Of a stretch of 62,519 bases of DNA, positions 54,971 to 62,519 are shown piece by piece (within the stretch, counting starts at the first letter, position 1; the number at the start of each line of letters is the position of its first letter). Origin of the DNA: Bacillota bacterium. Lineage in GTDB: Bacteria > Bacillota > Limnochordia > Limnochordales > Limnochordaceae. The notes under the pieces are model-generated. The model searched no databases and was not told the origin of the DNA. It saw only the letters and a program-made list of their open reading frames with translations. Position numbers and translations under genes: made by a program. The stretch is from positions 1 through 62,519 of the forward strand of contig PIUA01000029.1 in the NCBI GenBank assembly GCA_017577405.1, read 5' to 3'.

Positions 54971-57215
54971 GCTGGCCGGCTGCACGCCCGAGCCTCTCCA
55001 CAGCTACCTGAAAGCCCTTGGGGTGTTCCGCATCGTCGGCGAGCAGCTGGACCCAGACGCCGAAGGTTGGTGGCAGGGCGGCGTCTTCCACCTGCGGAGC
55101 CGTTTCGGCGCCGACGAGCTGGTGGAGGCCCTCTTCACCCAGTACACCCCGACGCCCATCGTCGCGCCGTGGAACGGCGGCAGCGGGTTCTTCCCCAAGG
55201 ACAAGCAGGAGGCCCTCCAAGCCATCGAAGGGTCCGATGAGCCCCGGTTGGCCCTCTACCGTGAGACCATCGCCCGGGCCCGCTCCATTCTGGACCGCTT
55301 GGGCATCCGGGAGAAGCCCGACAAGGACGAGAAGCCGCGGATTCTGGCCGAATGCCGGGCGTGGTTCCCCGACGAGGCGGTGGCCTGGCTTGATGCGGCG
55401 TACGTCCTCACATCCGAGGATCCCAGGTACCCTCCCCTGTTGGGCACCGGGGGAAACGACGGCCGGCTCGAGTTCTCCAACAACTTCATGCAGCGCCTTT
55501 TGGACGCTCTTGGGCTGGAGACGGGCCAGCCCAAGAAGCGGAAGAAGGGGCCGGACCCCCAAACCAGGGCCCGGGGTTGGCTCCGGGGCGCTCTCTTCGG
55601 CGAGGCGACCCCGCCGCTGGTTCCCGCCGCCATCGGGCAGTACCATCCGGGCGGCATCGGTGGTCCCAACGCCACCCAAGGCTTTGAAGGCGACTCCCTG
55701 GTCAACCCGTGGGAGTTTGTCCTGCTCCTGGAAGGGTCGCTCCTCCTGGCCGGGTCGGCCGCCCGCCGGCTGGGCGTGGACAGCCGGGACAAGGCGAGCT
55801 TCCCCTTCACGGTGACAGGCGTGGGGACAGGCTATGCCAGTGCCGTCGCCGCCGAGTACGGGAGCGGGATGAGCCGGGCGGAGATCTGGATGCCCTTGTG
55901 GGAGCGGCCCGCCAGGCTGCCGGAGGTCCGCCAAGTCTTCGCCGAGGGACGGGCGCAGTGGGGCGGGCGCCAGGCCCGCACGGGCACCGACTTCGCGCAG
56001 GCGGCCATCTCCCTTGGGGTCGAGCGGGGCCTCAGCGAGTTTCGGCGGTACGGCCTGCTCCAGCGCAATGGACGGGCGTACCTGGCCAGCCCCTTGGGAC
56101 GGCTGCGGGTTCAGGTGCGGCCGGAAGCGAGGCTCCTTCGGGAGCTGGACCCCTGGCTCAACAGCCTGAGAAACCTTTGCACCGGGAACGCGAGCACGCC
56201 CGCCAGTCTCTGGAAAGCCTTGCAGGGCCTGGATGAGGCGGTCCTGGCCTACGCGGCCCAGGGTCGGGAGCGGCTGCTCGATGTGCTGCTGGCCGCCGGT
56301 GCGGCCGAGTGGGTGGTGGCGGGCCGGCCCCGGGCCCGGGGCACCCGCCTTCAGCCCATCCCCGCCCTTTCCCCCGAGTGGCATGACGTCTGCCGGGAGG
56401 AGACGACCGAGTATCGCCTGGCGGTGGCCCTGGCCTCCATCGCGGGCGTCCGGTTGGCGGCGGCCAGGGGTGGTGGGCCATCGCAGCCCGAGGATGAGTG
56501 GCTGGCGCCCCCCATCCGGGCCAACCTGGAGCCCGTCGCGTGGCGCCACGGGCGCTGGGTCTGGGCGCCGGAGTCTCGTTCCGCGGTGTGGGGGCCCGGT
56601 TCCCTGACGCGCAATCTGGGGAACGTTCTGGTCCGGCGGGCCACGGAGGCCATGGCCCGGCGGGTGTACCCCCTCCCCATCCGCAGCCCCCGCCCCGCGT
56701 CCCTTCGGGATGTGCACCGCTTCCTCCTCGGCCAGACGGACGACCGCCGTCTGGAGGCGCTGCTCCGGGGGCTGAGCTTGATCGACTGGTCGCGTGGGTG
56801 GGCCTCAAGCGGGGGGGCGGAGGCGTTGCCACCCGATGAAGGTGATGACGAGGGGTTCATCCTGCCTCGGGCTTACGCCGTCTTGAAGCTGGTCACCTTG
56901 GACAGGCCCCTGATCCTGACGCGGGGCGGCGACCGGGTGACCATCCGGCCGGAGCCCGCCATCTTCGCGCTCCTCCGGGCCAACCGCGTCGCCGACGCGT
57001 GCGCCCTGGCCCTCCGGCGGCTCAGGGCCAGCGGCCTGGTTCCCATGATCCGAGATCCCCGGGATCTGGCCATCCGGGTCGACGGCGAGCGGATGCTGGC
57101 CGCCCTCCTGATCCCGGTGCGGGAGACGCGCCCCCTGGCGCGCTGGGCGCTGAGGACGCCGGCCACCACCGATGAGCCCCCCGGCGAGGCAGAGGCGACG
57201 GCTGCGGGTGGATGA
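54957..57215 (+). CDS. csx17: Csx17 (Cas8-type large subunit of type I-G)
   Basis: Csx17 is the large Cascade subunit of type I-G, thought to do the job of Cas8 in PAM recognition and Cas3 recruitment. The 752-residue protein begins with the family motif LAGCTPEPLHSYLKALGVFRIV. It continues with TPIVAPWNGGSGFFPKDK, RLEFSNNFMQRLL, a NPWEFVLLLEGSLLLAGSAARR helix and SFPFTVTGVGTGYASA. It overlaps the end of cas3 by 14 bases, so the two are translated together. csb1 follows 63 bases later. No nuclease motif was seen. Confidence 0.9.
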   Translation: MPQVELAGCTPEPLHSYLKALGVFRIVGEQLDPDAEGWWQGGVFHLRSRFGADELVEALFTQYTPTPIVAPWNGGSGFFPKDKQEALQAIEGSDEPRLALYRETIARARSILDRLGIREKPDKDEKPRILAECRAWFPDEAVAWLDAAYVLTSEDPRYPPLLGTGGNDGRLEFSNNFMQRLLDALGLETGQPKKRKKGPDPQTRARGWLRGALFGEATPPLVPAAIGQYHPGGIGGPNATQGFEGDSLVNPWEFVLLLEGSLLLAGSAARRLGVDSRDKASFPFTVTGVGTGYASAVAAEYGSGMSRAEIWMPLWERPARLPEVRQVFAEGRAQWGGRQARTGTDFAQAAISLGVERGLSEFRRYGLLQRNGRAYLASPLGRLRVQVRPEARLLRELDPWLNSLRNLCTGNASTPASLWKALQGLDEAVLAYAAQGRERLLDVLLAAGAAEWVVAGRPRARGTRLQPIPALSPEWHDVCREETTEYRLAVALASIAGVRLAAARGGGPSQPEDEWLAPPIRANLEPVAWRHGRWVWAPESRSAVWGPGSLTRNLGNVLVRRATEAMARRVYPLPIRSPRPASLRDVHRFLLGQTDDRRLEALLRGLSLIDWSRGWASSGGAEALPPDEGDDEGFILPRAYAVLKLVTLDRPLILTRGGDRVTIRPEPAIFALLRANRVADACALALRRLRASGLVPMIRDPRDLAIRVDGERMLAALLIPVRETRPLARWALRTPATTDEPPGEAEATAAGG

Positions 57216-57278
57216 AGCCTAAAGACGCCACCGGGAGAGCTTGCGATGGTACGCCATTTCAAGAAGGGGTGAGTGCCC

Positions 57279-58301
57279 ATGGCCTACGGGTGGATCGAAG
57301 CCCTTCGGGGCTTGCCTCGGATGCTCATCGAGGCGGATTTGAAGCCGGTCCAGGGGGACCGCTTCCAGCCCACCGGCTTCCCGGACCTGGGTGCGGCGAC
57401 CTACCGGCTCCCTGATGGGACGGAGATGCTGCTGGTGGAGTCGGCTCAATCGGTGGCCAACCGGCTGGAGGCCGTCTGCTGGGACGAGGCCGCTCAGGAC
57501 CTGGCCGAACCCCTGCGGGGACTCCCTTATGGCAGGGCGCGGCTGGTGAAGGCGGATGAGGAGTTCGGGTTCACCACGACCCTCCATGAGGCCCACCGCC
57601 TCAACTCGCCCTACTTCATGCTGGCCTCCCAAGGGGACCTCTTGGACCGGGTTCAGGAGGAGAGCGGTCTCCAAGGGGGGAAGCGGCAGCGCCAGCGGTC
57701 CGGGGCCCAGGACGAGGACGCGTCCGCCGCGGTGCTGCACTTTGACCTGGCCCGCCTGGCGAGAACCCTGTTCAAGTATGATCCCAACTCCCTCCTCCAC
57801 GGGGTCTTCCTGGAGAAGCTGGACGGCCGTGCCCGGCTCCAGCGGACCTTGAGCGGCTTCATCGAGGCGAGGGAGGTGGCGCCGGCCACCAGCGGCGGGG
57901 TGAAGAACGACCGGATCAGCCCTTCGGGCGACACATCCTTGGGATACGGGAACGTTCCCTTCTCCCGGACGGAGTACGTCGCCCAGCAGATCACCGCTTA
58001 CTTCAACCTGGACCTGGCCCAGCTCCGGGCCTACCGGCTGCCCGATCCCGGCTTTGATCTGCTCGTCACCTTGGCCCTGTGGAAGATCCGGGTCTTCCTG
58101 GAAGAGGGGCTCCGGCTCCGAACGGCCTGCGACCTGCAGTGCCGCGAGGTGAGGGTGACCAAGCCCGAGGGCGCTTCCCTGCCCGACCGGGCCGCCTTGG
58201 AAGAGGCCCTGCCGCAGCTGATCGAGGCGTGCCGGCCCCACTTCGCCGATCCACCCGTCTCTGAGGTGGTGTGGTCCGAGAAGGCGAAGAAGGGCTCCTG
58301 A
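57279..58301 (+). CDS. csb1: Csb1 (Cas7 of type I-G)
   Basis: Csb1 (GSU0053 family) is the Cas7 backbone subunit that coats the crRNA in type I-G Cascade. The 340-residue protein shows PTGFPDLGAATYRL and LVESAQSVANRLE near the start. The middle has FDLARLARTLFKYDPNSLLHGVFLEKLDGRARLQRTLSGFIEA, and ISPSGDTSLGYGNVPFSRTEY lies before the C-terminal RAMP-like strands. The ATG at 57279 has AAGAAGGGG upstream, and a GTG six bases earlier is possible. The stop is eight bases before csb2. Confidence 0.92.
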   Translation: MAYGWIEALRGLPRMLIEADLKPVQGDRFQPTGFPDLGAATYRLPDGTEMLLVESAQSVANRLEAVCWDEAAQDLAEPLRGLPYGRARLVKADEEFGFTTTLHEAHRLNSPYFMLASQGDLLDRVQEESGLQGGKRQRQRSGAQDEDASAAVLHFDLARLARTLFKYDPNSLLHGVFLEKLDGRARLQRTLSGFIEAREVAPATSGGVKNDRISPSGDTSLGYGNVPFSRTEYVAQQITAYFNLDLAQLRAYRLPDPGFDLLVTLALWKIRVFLEEGLRLRTACDLQCREVRVTKPEGASLPDRAALEEALPQLIEACRPHFADPPVSEVVWSEKAKKGS

Positions 58302-58309
58302 GCAGAGGG

Positions 58310-59776
58310 GTGGAGGCTTTGGTAGGGATCGCGCTCCGGTTCACCGCGGGACGCTTTCACGCAACGCCTTGGGGCCGCCACGTCAACGAAGGTGTGGTCG
58401 AGTGGCCGCCGTCGCCGTGGCGCCTCTTGCGCGCGCTGGTGGCCGTGTGGCGCCGCACTCTGCCCGACGTGGACCAAGCCTCCGTGGAGGAGCTCTTGGC
58501 CCGCTTGAGCTCGCCGCCTGAGTTCTTCCTGCCTCAGGCGCGGACGGCGCACACCCGTCACTACATGCCTCTGGGGGCACCCAAGAGCACCGCCCTGGTC
58601 TTCGACACCTTCGTGGCGCTCTCGCCGCACGAGCCGGTCGTCTGTGTCTGGCCCGCTGTCGACCTCAGCCCGGACCAGGAGGAGCTGCTCCGGCAGCTCC
58701 TGGACAACCTCCCGTACCTCGGTCGGGCCGAGTCGTGGGTCCGCGCGTCGCTGGTGGACCAGGTTCCGCCAGTGAACTGCCGCCCGGTGGCCAGGGACGC
58801 GCCTGACCCGTCGGTAGAGCTGGTGCGCGTCTTGGCGCCGGCGGAGCCCTTCAGCCTGGCCGCCCTGATTGCGGAGACGGGTTCGCTGCGGTCTCTCGGG
58901 TATCTGTCGCCCCCAGGGAGCCGCTGGGTCACCTACGCGCTGCCCGAAGGGGCGCTGGAGGGCCCGCGGCGGAGTCGGCGGCCAAGAACCCGCGGCGCCC
59001 AGCACCCGGAGGTGACCCTGGTCCGCTTCGCTCTGGATGGCCCCGTCTTACCCCGGGTGGTGGACACCCTCCGGGTGGGGGAGGTCGCCCGGCAGGCCGC
59101 GATGAGCCAGTATGGCCGCCGCCACGACGGCCGGGTCTCTAGCACCTTCTCCGGCCGGGCGGAGGATGGGACGCCGCTGCAAGGCCACCGTCATGCGTTC
59201 TACATCCCCACGGACGAAGACGGCGATGGCCGGTTAGACCACCTGACCATCTGGGCCCCTGGCGGTCTTCAGCCCGATGAGCTGGAGGCCTTGGCCGCCG
59301 TTGAGGAGCTGGCGCGTGGTCGGGAATCGCTGCGGCTGAGCGTGATCTGGCTGGGAGCGGGGAGGCCAGAGGATTTCCCGATTCCATGGCTGGGATGGCA
59401 CCGCCGCTGGCGGAGCCAGACACCCTTCGTCCTGTCCCGCCACGTGAAGCTCCGAGGCGATACGCAGGGCGGAACCGTTCCCAAGCAGCTCGTCGACGGG
59501 CCTGAGGATCAACTCCGGCTCGAGCTCCGGCGCCGCGGGTATCCCACGCCCGTTTCAGTCCGGAGGCTTCCAGCGCTCCCCCTGGGGTCCGGGGCCGGCC
59601 CCACCCGTTCCAGCAGGGCGTACCGCTGGTACGAGTTCCACCGCTGGCGGTCGCGGGTGCCGCCTGCAGGAGGCGCTTACGGGTTCGAGATGGAGTTCGA
59701 GGAAGAAGTCCCCGGCCCGTTGCTGTTGGGCTACGCCTGCCACTTTGGCTTGGGGCTCTTTGTGCCCAGCGAATAA
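58310..59776 (+). CDS. csb2: Csb2 (Cas5-Cas6 fusion of type I-G)
   Basis: Csb2 (GSU0054 family) combines a Cas5-like part with a Cas6-like crRNA-processing part. The 488-residue protein begins VGIALRFTAGRFHATPWGRHVNEGVVEWPPSPWRLLRALVA, whose middle is the family hallmark. The C-terminal half has GHRHAFYIPTDEDGDGRLDHLTIW, with histidines that are candidates for RNA cleavage, and ends with GYACHFGLGLF. The GTG at 58310 was chosen, but a TTG at 58319 is nearly as good. It is the last gene of the effector module and is followed by a terminator. Base composition is slightly lower in GC than cas3. Confidence 0.9.
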   Translation: MEALVGIALRFTAGRFHATPWGRHVNEGVVEWPPSPWRLLRALVAVWRRTLPDVDQASVEELLARLSSPPEFFLPQARTAHTRHYMPLGAPKSTALVFDTFVALSPHEPVVCVWPAVDLSPDQEELLRQLLDNLPYLGRAESWVRASLVDQVPPVNCRPVARDAPDPSVELVRVLAPAEPFSLAALIAETGSLRSLGYLSPPGSRWVTYALPEGALEGPRRSRRPRTRGAQHPEVTLVRFALDGPVLPRVVDTLRVGEVARQAAMSQYGRRHDGRVSSTFSGRAEDGTPLQGHRHAFYIPTDEDGDGRLDHLTIWAPGGLQPDELEALAAVEELARGRESLRLSVIWLGAGRPEDFPIPWLGWHRRWRSQTPFVLSRHVKLRGDTQGGTVPKQLVDGPEDQLRLELRRRGYPTPVSVRRLPALPLGSGAGPTRSSRAYRWYEFHRWRSRVPPAGGAYGFEMEFEEEVPGPLLLGYACHFGLGLFVPSE

Positions 59777-59805
59777 CTAAGACGAGTTCTCAATAATCCG
59801 GAAGG

Positions 59806-59849
59806 AAGAGCGCTGACTGGCCCTTGCGGCTATGGTCAGCGCTTTTCTT
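59806..59849 (+). terminator. Terminator between effector and adaptation modules
   Basis: AAGAGCGCTGAC (59806-59817) pairs with GTCAGCGCTTTT (59835-59846) with one G-T wobble, around a 17-base loop, and is followed by CTTACCGATTT. It lies between csb2 and cas4-cas1, so the two modules are probably separate transcripts. Confidence 0.75.
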
Positions 59850-59883
59850 ACCGATTTGTAAGTGTAGAAGGAGGTGAATTGAA

Positions 59884-61581
59884 ATGGCCGACACCATCGG
59901 AAAAGAAGACAGAAAAGTCAGCGAGCCCTGGGATGTACCGGAGTTGATCCCAGTACGGATGCTGAATGAGTTCACCTACTGCCCGAGGCTCTTCTACCTG
60001 GAGTGGGTCCAGGGGGAGTTCGAGGACAACGCAGACACCCGCGAAGGGCGATTCCAGCATCGAACCGTGGATCGGGAGCGGGAACGGGTGGAGCGGGATC
60101 CCGAAACCTCGGAAGCCGGCATGATTCGGACGACATCGGTTCTGATGAGTGCCCCAGAAGAAGGCCTGATCGCCAGGATGGATCTGGTGGAGTTCGACGG
60201 CCACACAGCCGTCCCCGTTGACTATAAACGAGGCCGGGTTCCCGACATTCCAGGCGGTGCCTGGGAACCAGAGCGGGTCCAACTGTGTGCGCAAGGGCTC
60301 ATCCTGCGGGAAAACGGGTACAACGCCAAGTACGGCGTTCTCTATTACGTGGAATCCCGCACGCGGGTGGATGTCCCGTTCGATGATGAACTCATTCACC
60401 GAACCCGCTCGCTCGTTCAGGAGTTGCGGAAGACGGCAGCGCGGGGGCAGATCCCACCACCCTTGCAGGATAGCCCGAAATGCCCGCGATGTTCGCTGGT
60501 GGGCATTTGTCTGCCTGATGAGGTGAACTATCTCGCCCAGCGAGTCGCCGCCGCGGATCGGATCCGCCGGCTGACCCCACCCCGGGATGATCGGGTTCCT
60601 GTTTACGTTCAGGAGCAAGGGGCTTACGTTCGGAAGTCGGGTGATCGGCTCCAGGTGACCAAAGACGGCGAGACCTTGGCCGATATGCGCTTGCTCGACG
60701 TCATGGAGCTGAACCTCTTCGGAAATGTGCAGGTGAGCACCCAAACCGTTCGGGAGCTGTGCCAAAGGGACATCCCGATCGCCTATTACTCTTACGGGGG
60801 CTGGCTTTCGGGGATCACCGTCGGGATGGGCCACAAGAACGTGGAACTGCGCCTCCACCAGTACGGCGTAGCCACCGATCCGGTGGCTCGCCTGGACATC
60901 GCCCGGGAGATTGTGGCAGGGAAGATCCAGAACTGCCGCACGTTCCTCAGACGCAACCACACCGACCCACCCAAAGCAGCCCTCGACGAATTGAAACGGC
61001 TGCGGAACAAGGCCCGGCGTGCGTCCTCCCTCGACGCCCTCCTCGGAATCGAGGGAGCGGCGGCGCGGGTCTACTTCAGCCACTTCGCCGGAATGTTACG
61101 CGAGCCTTGGGATTGGGATTTCACCGGTCGCAACCGGAGGCCTCCGCGGGACCCAGTGAACGCGTTGCTTTCGTTCTGCTACGCGCTCCTCACCAAGGAC
61201 GCTCTGGCCGCAGTCCTCAAGGCAGGCTTCGATCCGTTCCTCGGTGTCTACCATTCGGTCCGGTACGGTCGGCCCGCCTTGGCCCTCGACCTGCAAGAAG
61301 AGTTCCGTCCTCTGATTGCAGATTCCGTTACGGTGAGTGTCCTCAACAACGGCGAGATCAAGGAGCAGGACTTTGTCCGCCGGGCGGCGGGCGTGGCTCT
61401 CACTGAGAAAGGCCGCCGCAAGGTGCTCGAGGCTTACGAGCGGCGGGTGGACACCTCGGTCACCCATCCGGTCTTCGGCTACAGCCTGACGTACCGGCGT
61501 GTGATGGCGGTGCAAGCCCGCCTTCTGGCCCGACGGATGCTTGGTGAGATTCCCAGGTACGTTCCCTTCGTGACGAGGTGA
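59884..61581 (+). CDS. cas4-cas1: Cas4-Cas1 fusion
   Basis: This 565-residue protein joins the two spacer-acquisition nucleases, as is usual in type I-G. The Cas4 part (about 1-215) has the first cluster cysteine in FTYCPRLFY, the RecB nuclease motif PVDYKRG, QLCAQGLIL, and the cluster CPRCSLVGIC. The Cas1 part (about 235-565) has VYVQEQGAYVRKSG, the catalytic glutamate in LLGIEGAAARVYF, the histidine in FLGVYHSVRYG, and acidic residues in DLQEEFRPL. Both active sites look intact. The ATG follows AAGGAGG. Sampled lines fall to 55-58% GC against 75-80% in cas3. Confidence 0.96.
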   Translation: MADTIGKEDRKVSEPWDVPELIPVRMLNEFTYCPRLFYLEWVQGEFEDNADTREGRFQHRTVDRERERVERDPETSEAGMIRTTSVLMSAPEEGLIARMDLVEFDGHTAVPVDYKRGRVPDIPGGAWEPERVQLCAQGLILRENGYNAKYGVLYYVESRTRVDVPFDDELIHRTRSLVQELRKTAARGQIPPPLQDSPKCPRCSLVGICLPDEVNYLAQRVAAADRIRRLTPPRDDRVPVYVQEQGAYVRKSGDRLQVTKDGETLADMRLLDVMELNLFGNVQVSTQTVRELCQRDIPIAYYSYGGWLSGITVGMGHKNVELRLHQYGVATDPVARLDIAREIVAGKIQNCRTFLRRNHTDPPKAALDELKRLRNKARRASSLDALLGIEGAAARVYFSHFAGMLREPWDWDFTGRNRRPPRDPVNALLSFCYALLTKDALAAVLKAGFDPFLGVYHSVRYGRPALALDLQEEFRPLIADSVTVSVLNNGEIKEQDFVRRAAGVALTEKGRRKVLEAYERRVDTSVTHPVFGYSLTYRRVMAVQARLLARRMLGEIPRYVPFVTR

Positions 61582-61583
61582 GG

Positions 61584-61877
61584 ATGATGCGCCGGCGGTA
61601 TCTGGTATGCTACGATATCTGTGATGAGAAGCGCCTCCGACAGGTTTTCAAGATCATGCAAGGTTTCGGGGAACGGCTGCAATACAGCGTCTACCTCTGC
61701 GACCTGTCGGCGGAAGAGCGGATCCTCCTCCGGGCCAAGCTTCACGAAGTCATCCATCATGAGGAAGACCGGGTCATGATGGTGGATCTTGGCGAGGTGG
61801 GAACCGCTCGAGCCCATGCCTTTGAGTTCATGGGGGCAGCAACCCCCGTGGAGGAGCGGCGGGTGGTGGTCATATGA
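61584..61877 (+). CDS. cas2: CRISPR-associated Cas2
   Basis: Cas2 dimers bridge two Cas1 dimers in the integration complex. The 97-residue ferredoxin-fold protein has RRYLVCYDICDEKRLRQVFKIMQGFGERLQYSVYLCDL, with the conserved aspartate in the first strand, and MMVDLGE. A GTG at 61578 overlaps the cas4-cas1 stop (GTGA), while the ATG at 61584 has a better-placed AGGTGAGG. Either start couples it to cas4-cas1. The leader follows immediately. Confidence 0.95.
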   Translation: MMRRRYLVCYDICDEKRLRQVFKIMQGFGERLQYSVYLCDLSAEERILLRAKLHEVIHHEEDRVMMVDLGEVGTARAHAFEFMGAATPVEERRVVVI

Positions 61878-62070
61878 GCACGTGCCCGCTCATGCGAGCG
61901 GTTCGGTGCGCGCCACAAGCCGGGGAGCGGTCGATCGCTGCTTTGATCGATCTCGTCTGCCTTTGCTCAGGGGACACCTACTCGATCGCGATGGCCTGGG
62001 CCGCGTCGAACAGCACTGCTCGAAATGGGATCTCCAAACCCGCGCCAGAAGCACCTTGACAAACGAGCTA
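61878..62070 (+). promoter_or_regulatory. CRISPR leader
   Basis: The 193 bases between cas2 and the first repeat hold no credible gene. They include a short inverted element GATCGCTGCTTTGATCGATC and end with TTGACA at 62056-62061, 9 bases before the first repeat. Its position after cas2 and the repeat orientation make this the leader, so the first repeat is the site of new insertions. Confidence 0.7.
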
Positions 62071-62519
62071 ATGACCACCTCTAAAGAGAGGTGGCCCCAT
62101 TGAAGCATGTTCATCCCCTCCATTCCCCGCACGCTATCAGTAATGACCACCTCTAAAGAGAGGTGGCCCCATTGAAGCGCGGAGAGCCCGGCGCGCCCGG
62201 GTTTTCTCTCGAAATGACCACCTCTAAAGAGAGGTGGCCCCATTGAAGCTCGTCGAGTCCGGCCGCGTGGGCGCGGTCGATCAGCAATGACCACCTCTAA
62301 AGAGAGGTGGCCCCATTGAAGCGCGACCAGAGTCGCAAGGTGTGCCACCTGCGCGGCTATGACCACCTCTAAAGAGAGGTGGCCCCATTGAAGCCGGAGT
62401 ATCCTGGTAGACCTTGAGCGGCAGCTTGGCCATGACCACCTCTAAAGAGAGGTGGCCCCATTGAAGCTTGACGTGGACGACCTCGCCGTTGACCCGACGG
62501 ATGATGACCACCTCTAAAG
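62071..62519 (+). CRISPR. Type I-G CRISPR array (cut by the window end)
   Basis: Six complete and identical 36-bp repeats start at 62071, 62143, 62214, 62287, 62359 and 62432. A seventh starts at 62504 and is cut by the window edge. Each begins ATGACCACCTCT and ends CCCCATTGAAGC. The stem CCACCTCT/AGAGGTGG (8 bp, loop AAAG) is the likely crRNA processing hairpin. The ATTGAAGC end indicates plus-strand transcription away from cas2. The spacers are 36, 35, 37, 36, 37 and 36 bases, all different. No spacer was seen to match the window, but this was only checked by eye. Confidence 0.98.

Noticed and set aside
61874-62059. 61-codon frame overlapping the cas2 stop by ATGA inside the leader
   Set aside because: It has no separate ribosome-binding site, no family character and covers the leader; overlap with a stop codon alone is not enough.
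61890-62511. Minus-strand open frames across the CRISPR array with repeated WGHLSLEVV segments
   Set aside because: The repeated residues are translations of the 36-bp repeats; the frames are artefacts of the array.

Overview
The window is about 62.5 kb of very GC-rich bacterial DNA; hand-counted 60-base lines in the chromosomal part and in cas3 reach 75-78% GC. It looks like a high-GC, spore-forming Firmicute, probably a thermophile related to the Symbiobacterium, Thermaerobacter or Limnochordia lineages. The reasons are the sporulation genes ytrH/ytrI beside dnaE, the Bacillus-type TRAP protein MtrB, a SufCDSU operon with a SufU scaffold, and many GTG and TTG starts preceded by strong AGGAGG sites. 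The lineage is inferred and no rRNA gene is present.

From 1 to 9.9 kb there is a peroxiredoxin with a thioredoxin-like partner, argF, an rRNA/tRNA m5U methyltransferase, a CBS-HEPN protein, and a thiMELD thiamine operon behind a TPP riboswitch. From 10 to 14 kb a good promoter precedes sufC-sufD-sufS-sufU, with no sufB. From 14 to 23.3 kb the System I cytochrome c maturation genes ccmA, ccmB, ccmC, ccmE and ccmD are scattered among a two-component pair, lgt, icd and a DtxR regulator. CcmE is the cysteine (CxxxY) variant. From 23.3 to 29.4 kb lie csoR with a clear operator, two half-size TauE genes, a nitrilase-family enzyme and a peptide-type ABC importer without its ATPases.

From 29.5 to 40 kb lie tRNA-Glu(CTC), tRNA-Gln(CTG) and gltX together, then a methylthio-nucleoside phosphorylase, a CBM25/53-like protein, murA, ytrHI, dnaE with a LexA-like box, a PgpA-like phosphatase and mtrB. 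From 40 to 52.2 kb are accD-accA-pyk, ald, a class III aminotransferase with an AIR-synthase-like protein, perR-sfsA and acnA.

From 52.4 kb to the right edge there is a complete type I-G (formerly I-U) CRISPR-Cas locus: cas3 with a C-terminal HD domain, csx17 (cas8), csb1 (cas7), csb2 (cas5-cas6), then a terminator, a cas4-cas1 fusion, cas2, a leader and an array of 36-bp repeats cut by the window end. The adaptation genes are lower in GC than the effector genes, which points to a mosaic locus. Two genes here, cas3 and the aminotransferase, can only reach their family N-termini from a CTG start. No transposase, integrase, rRNA operon or replication origin was seen.
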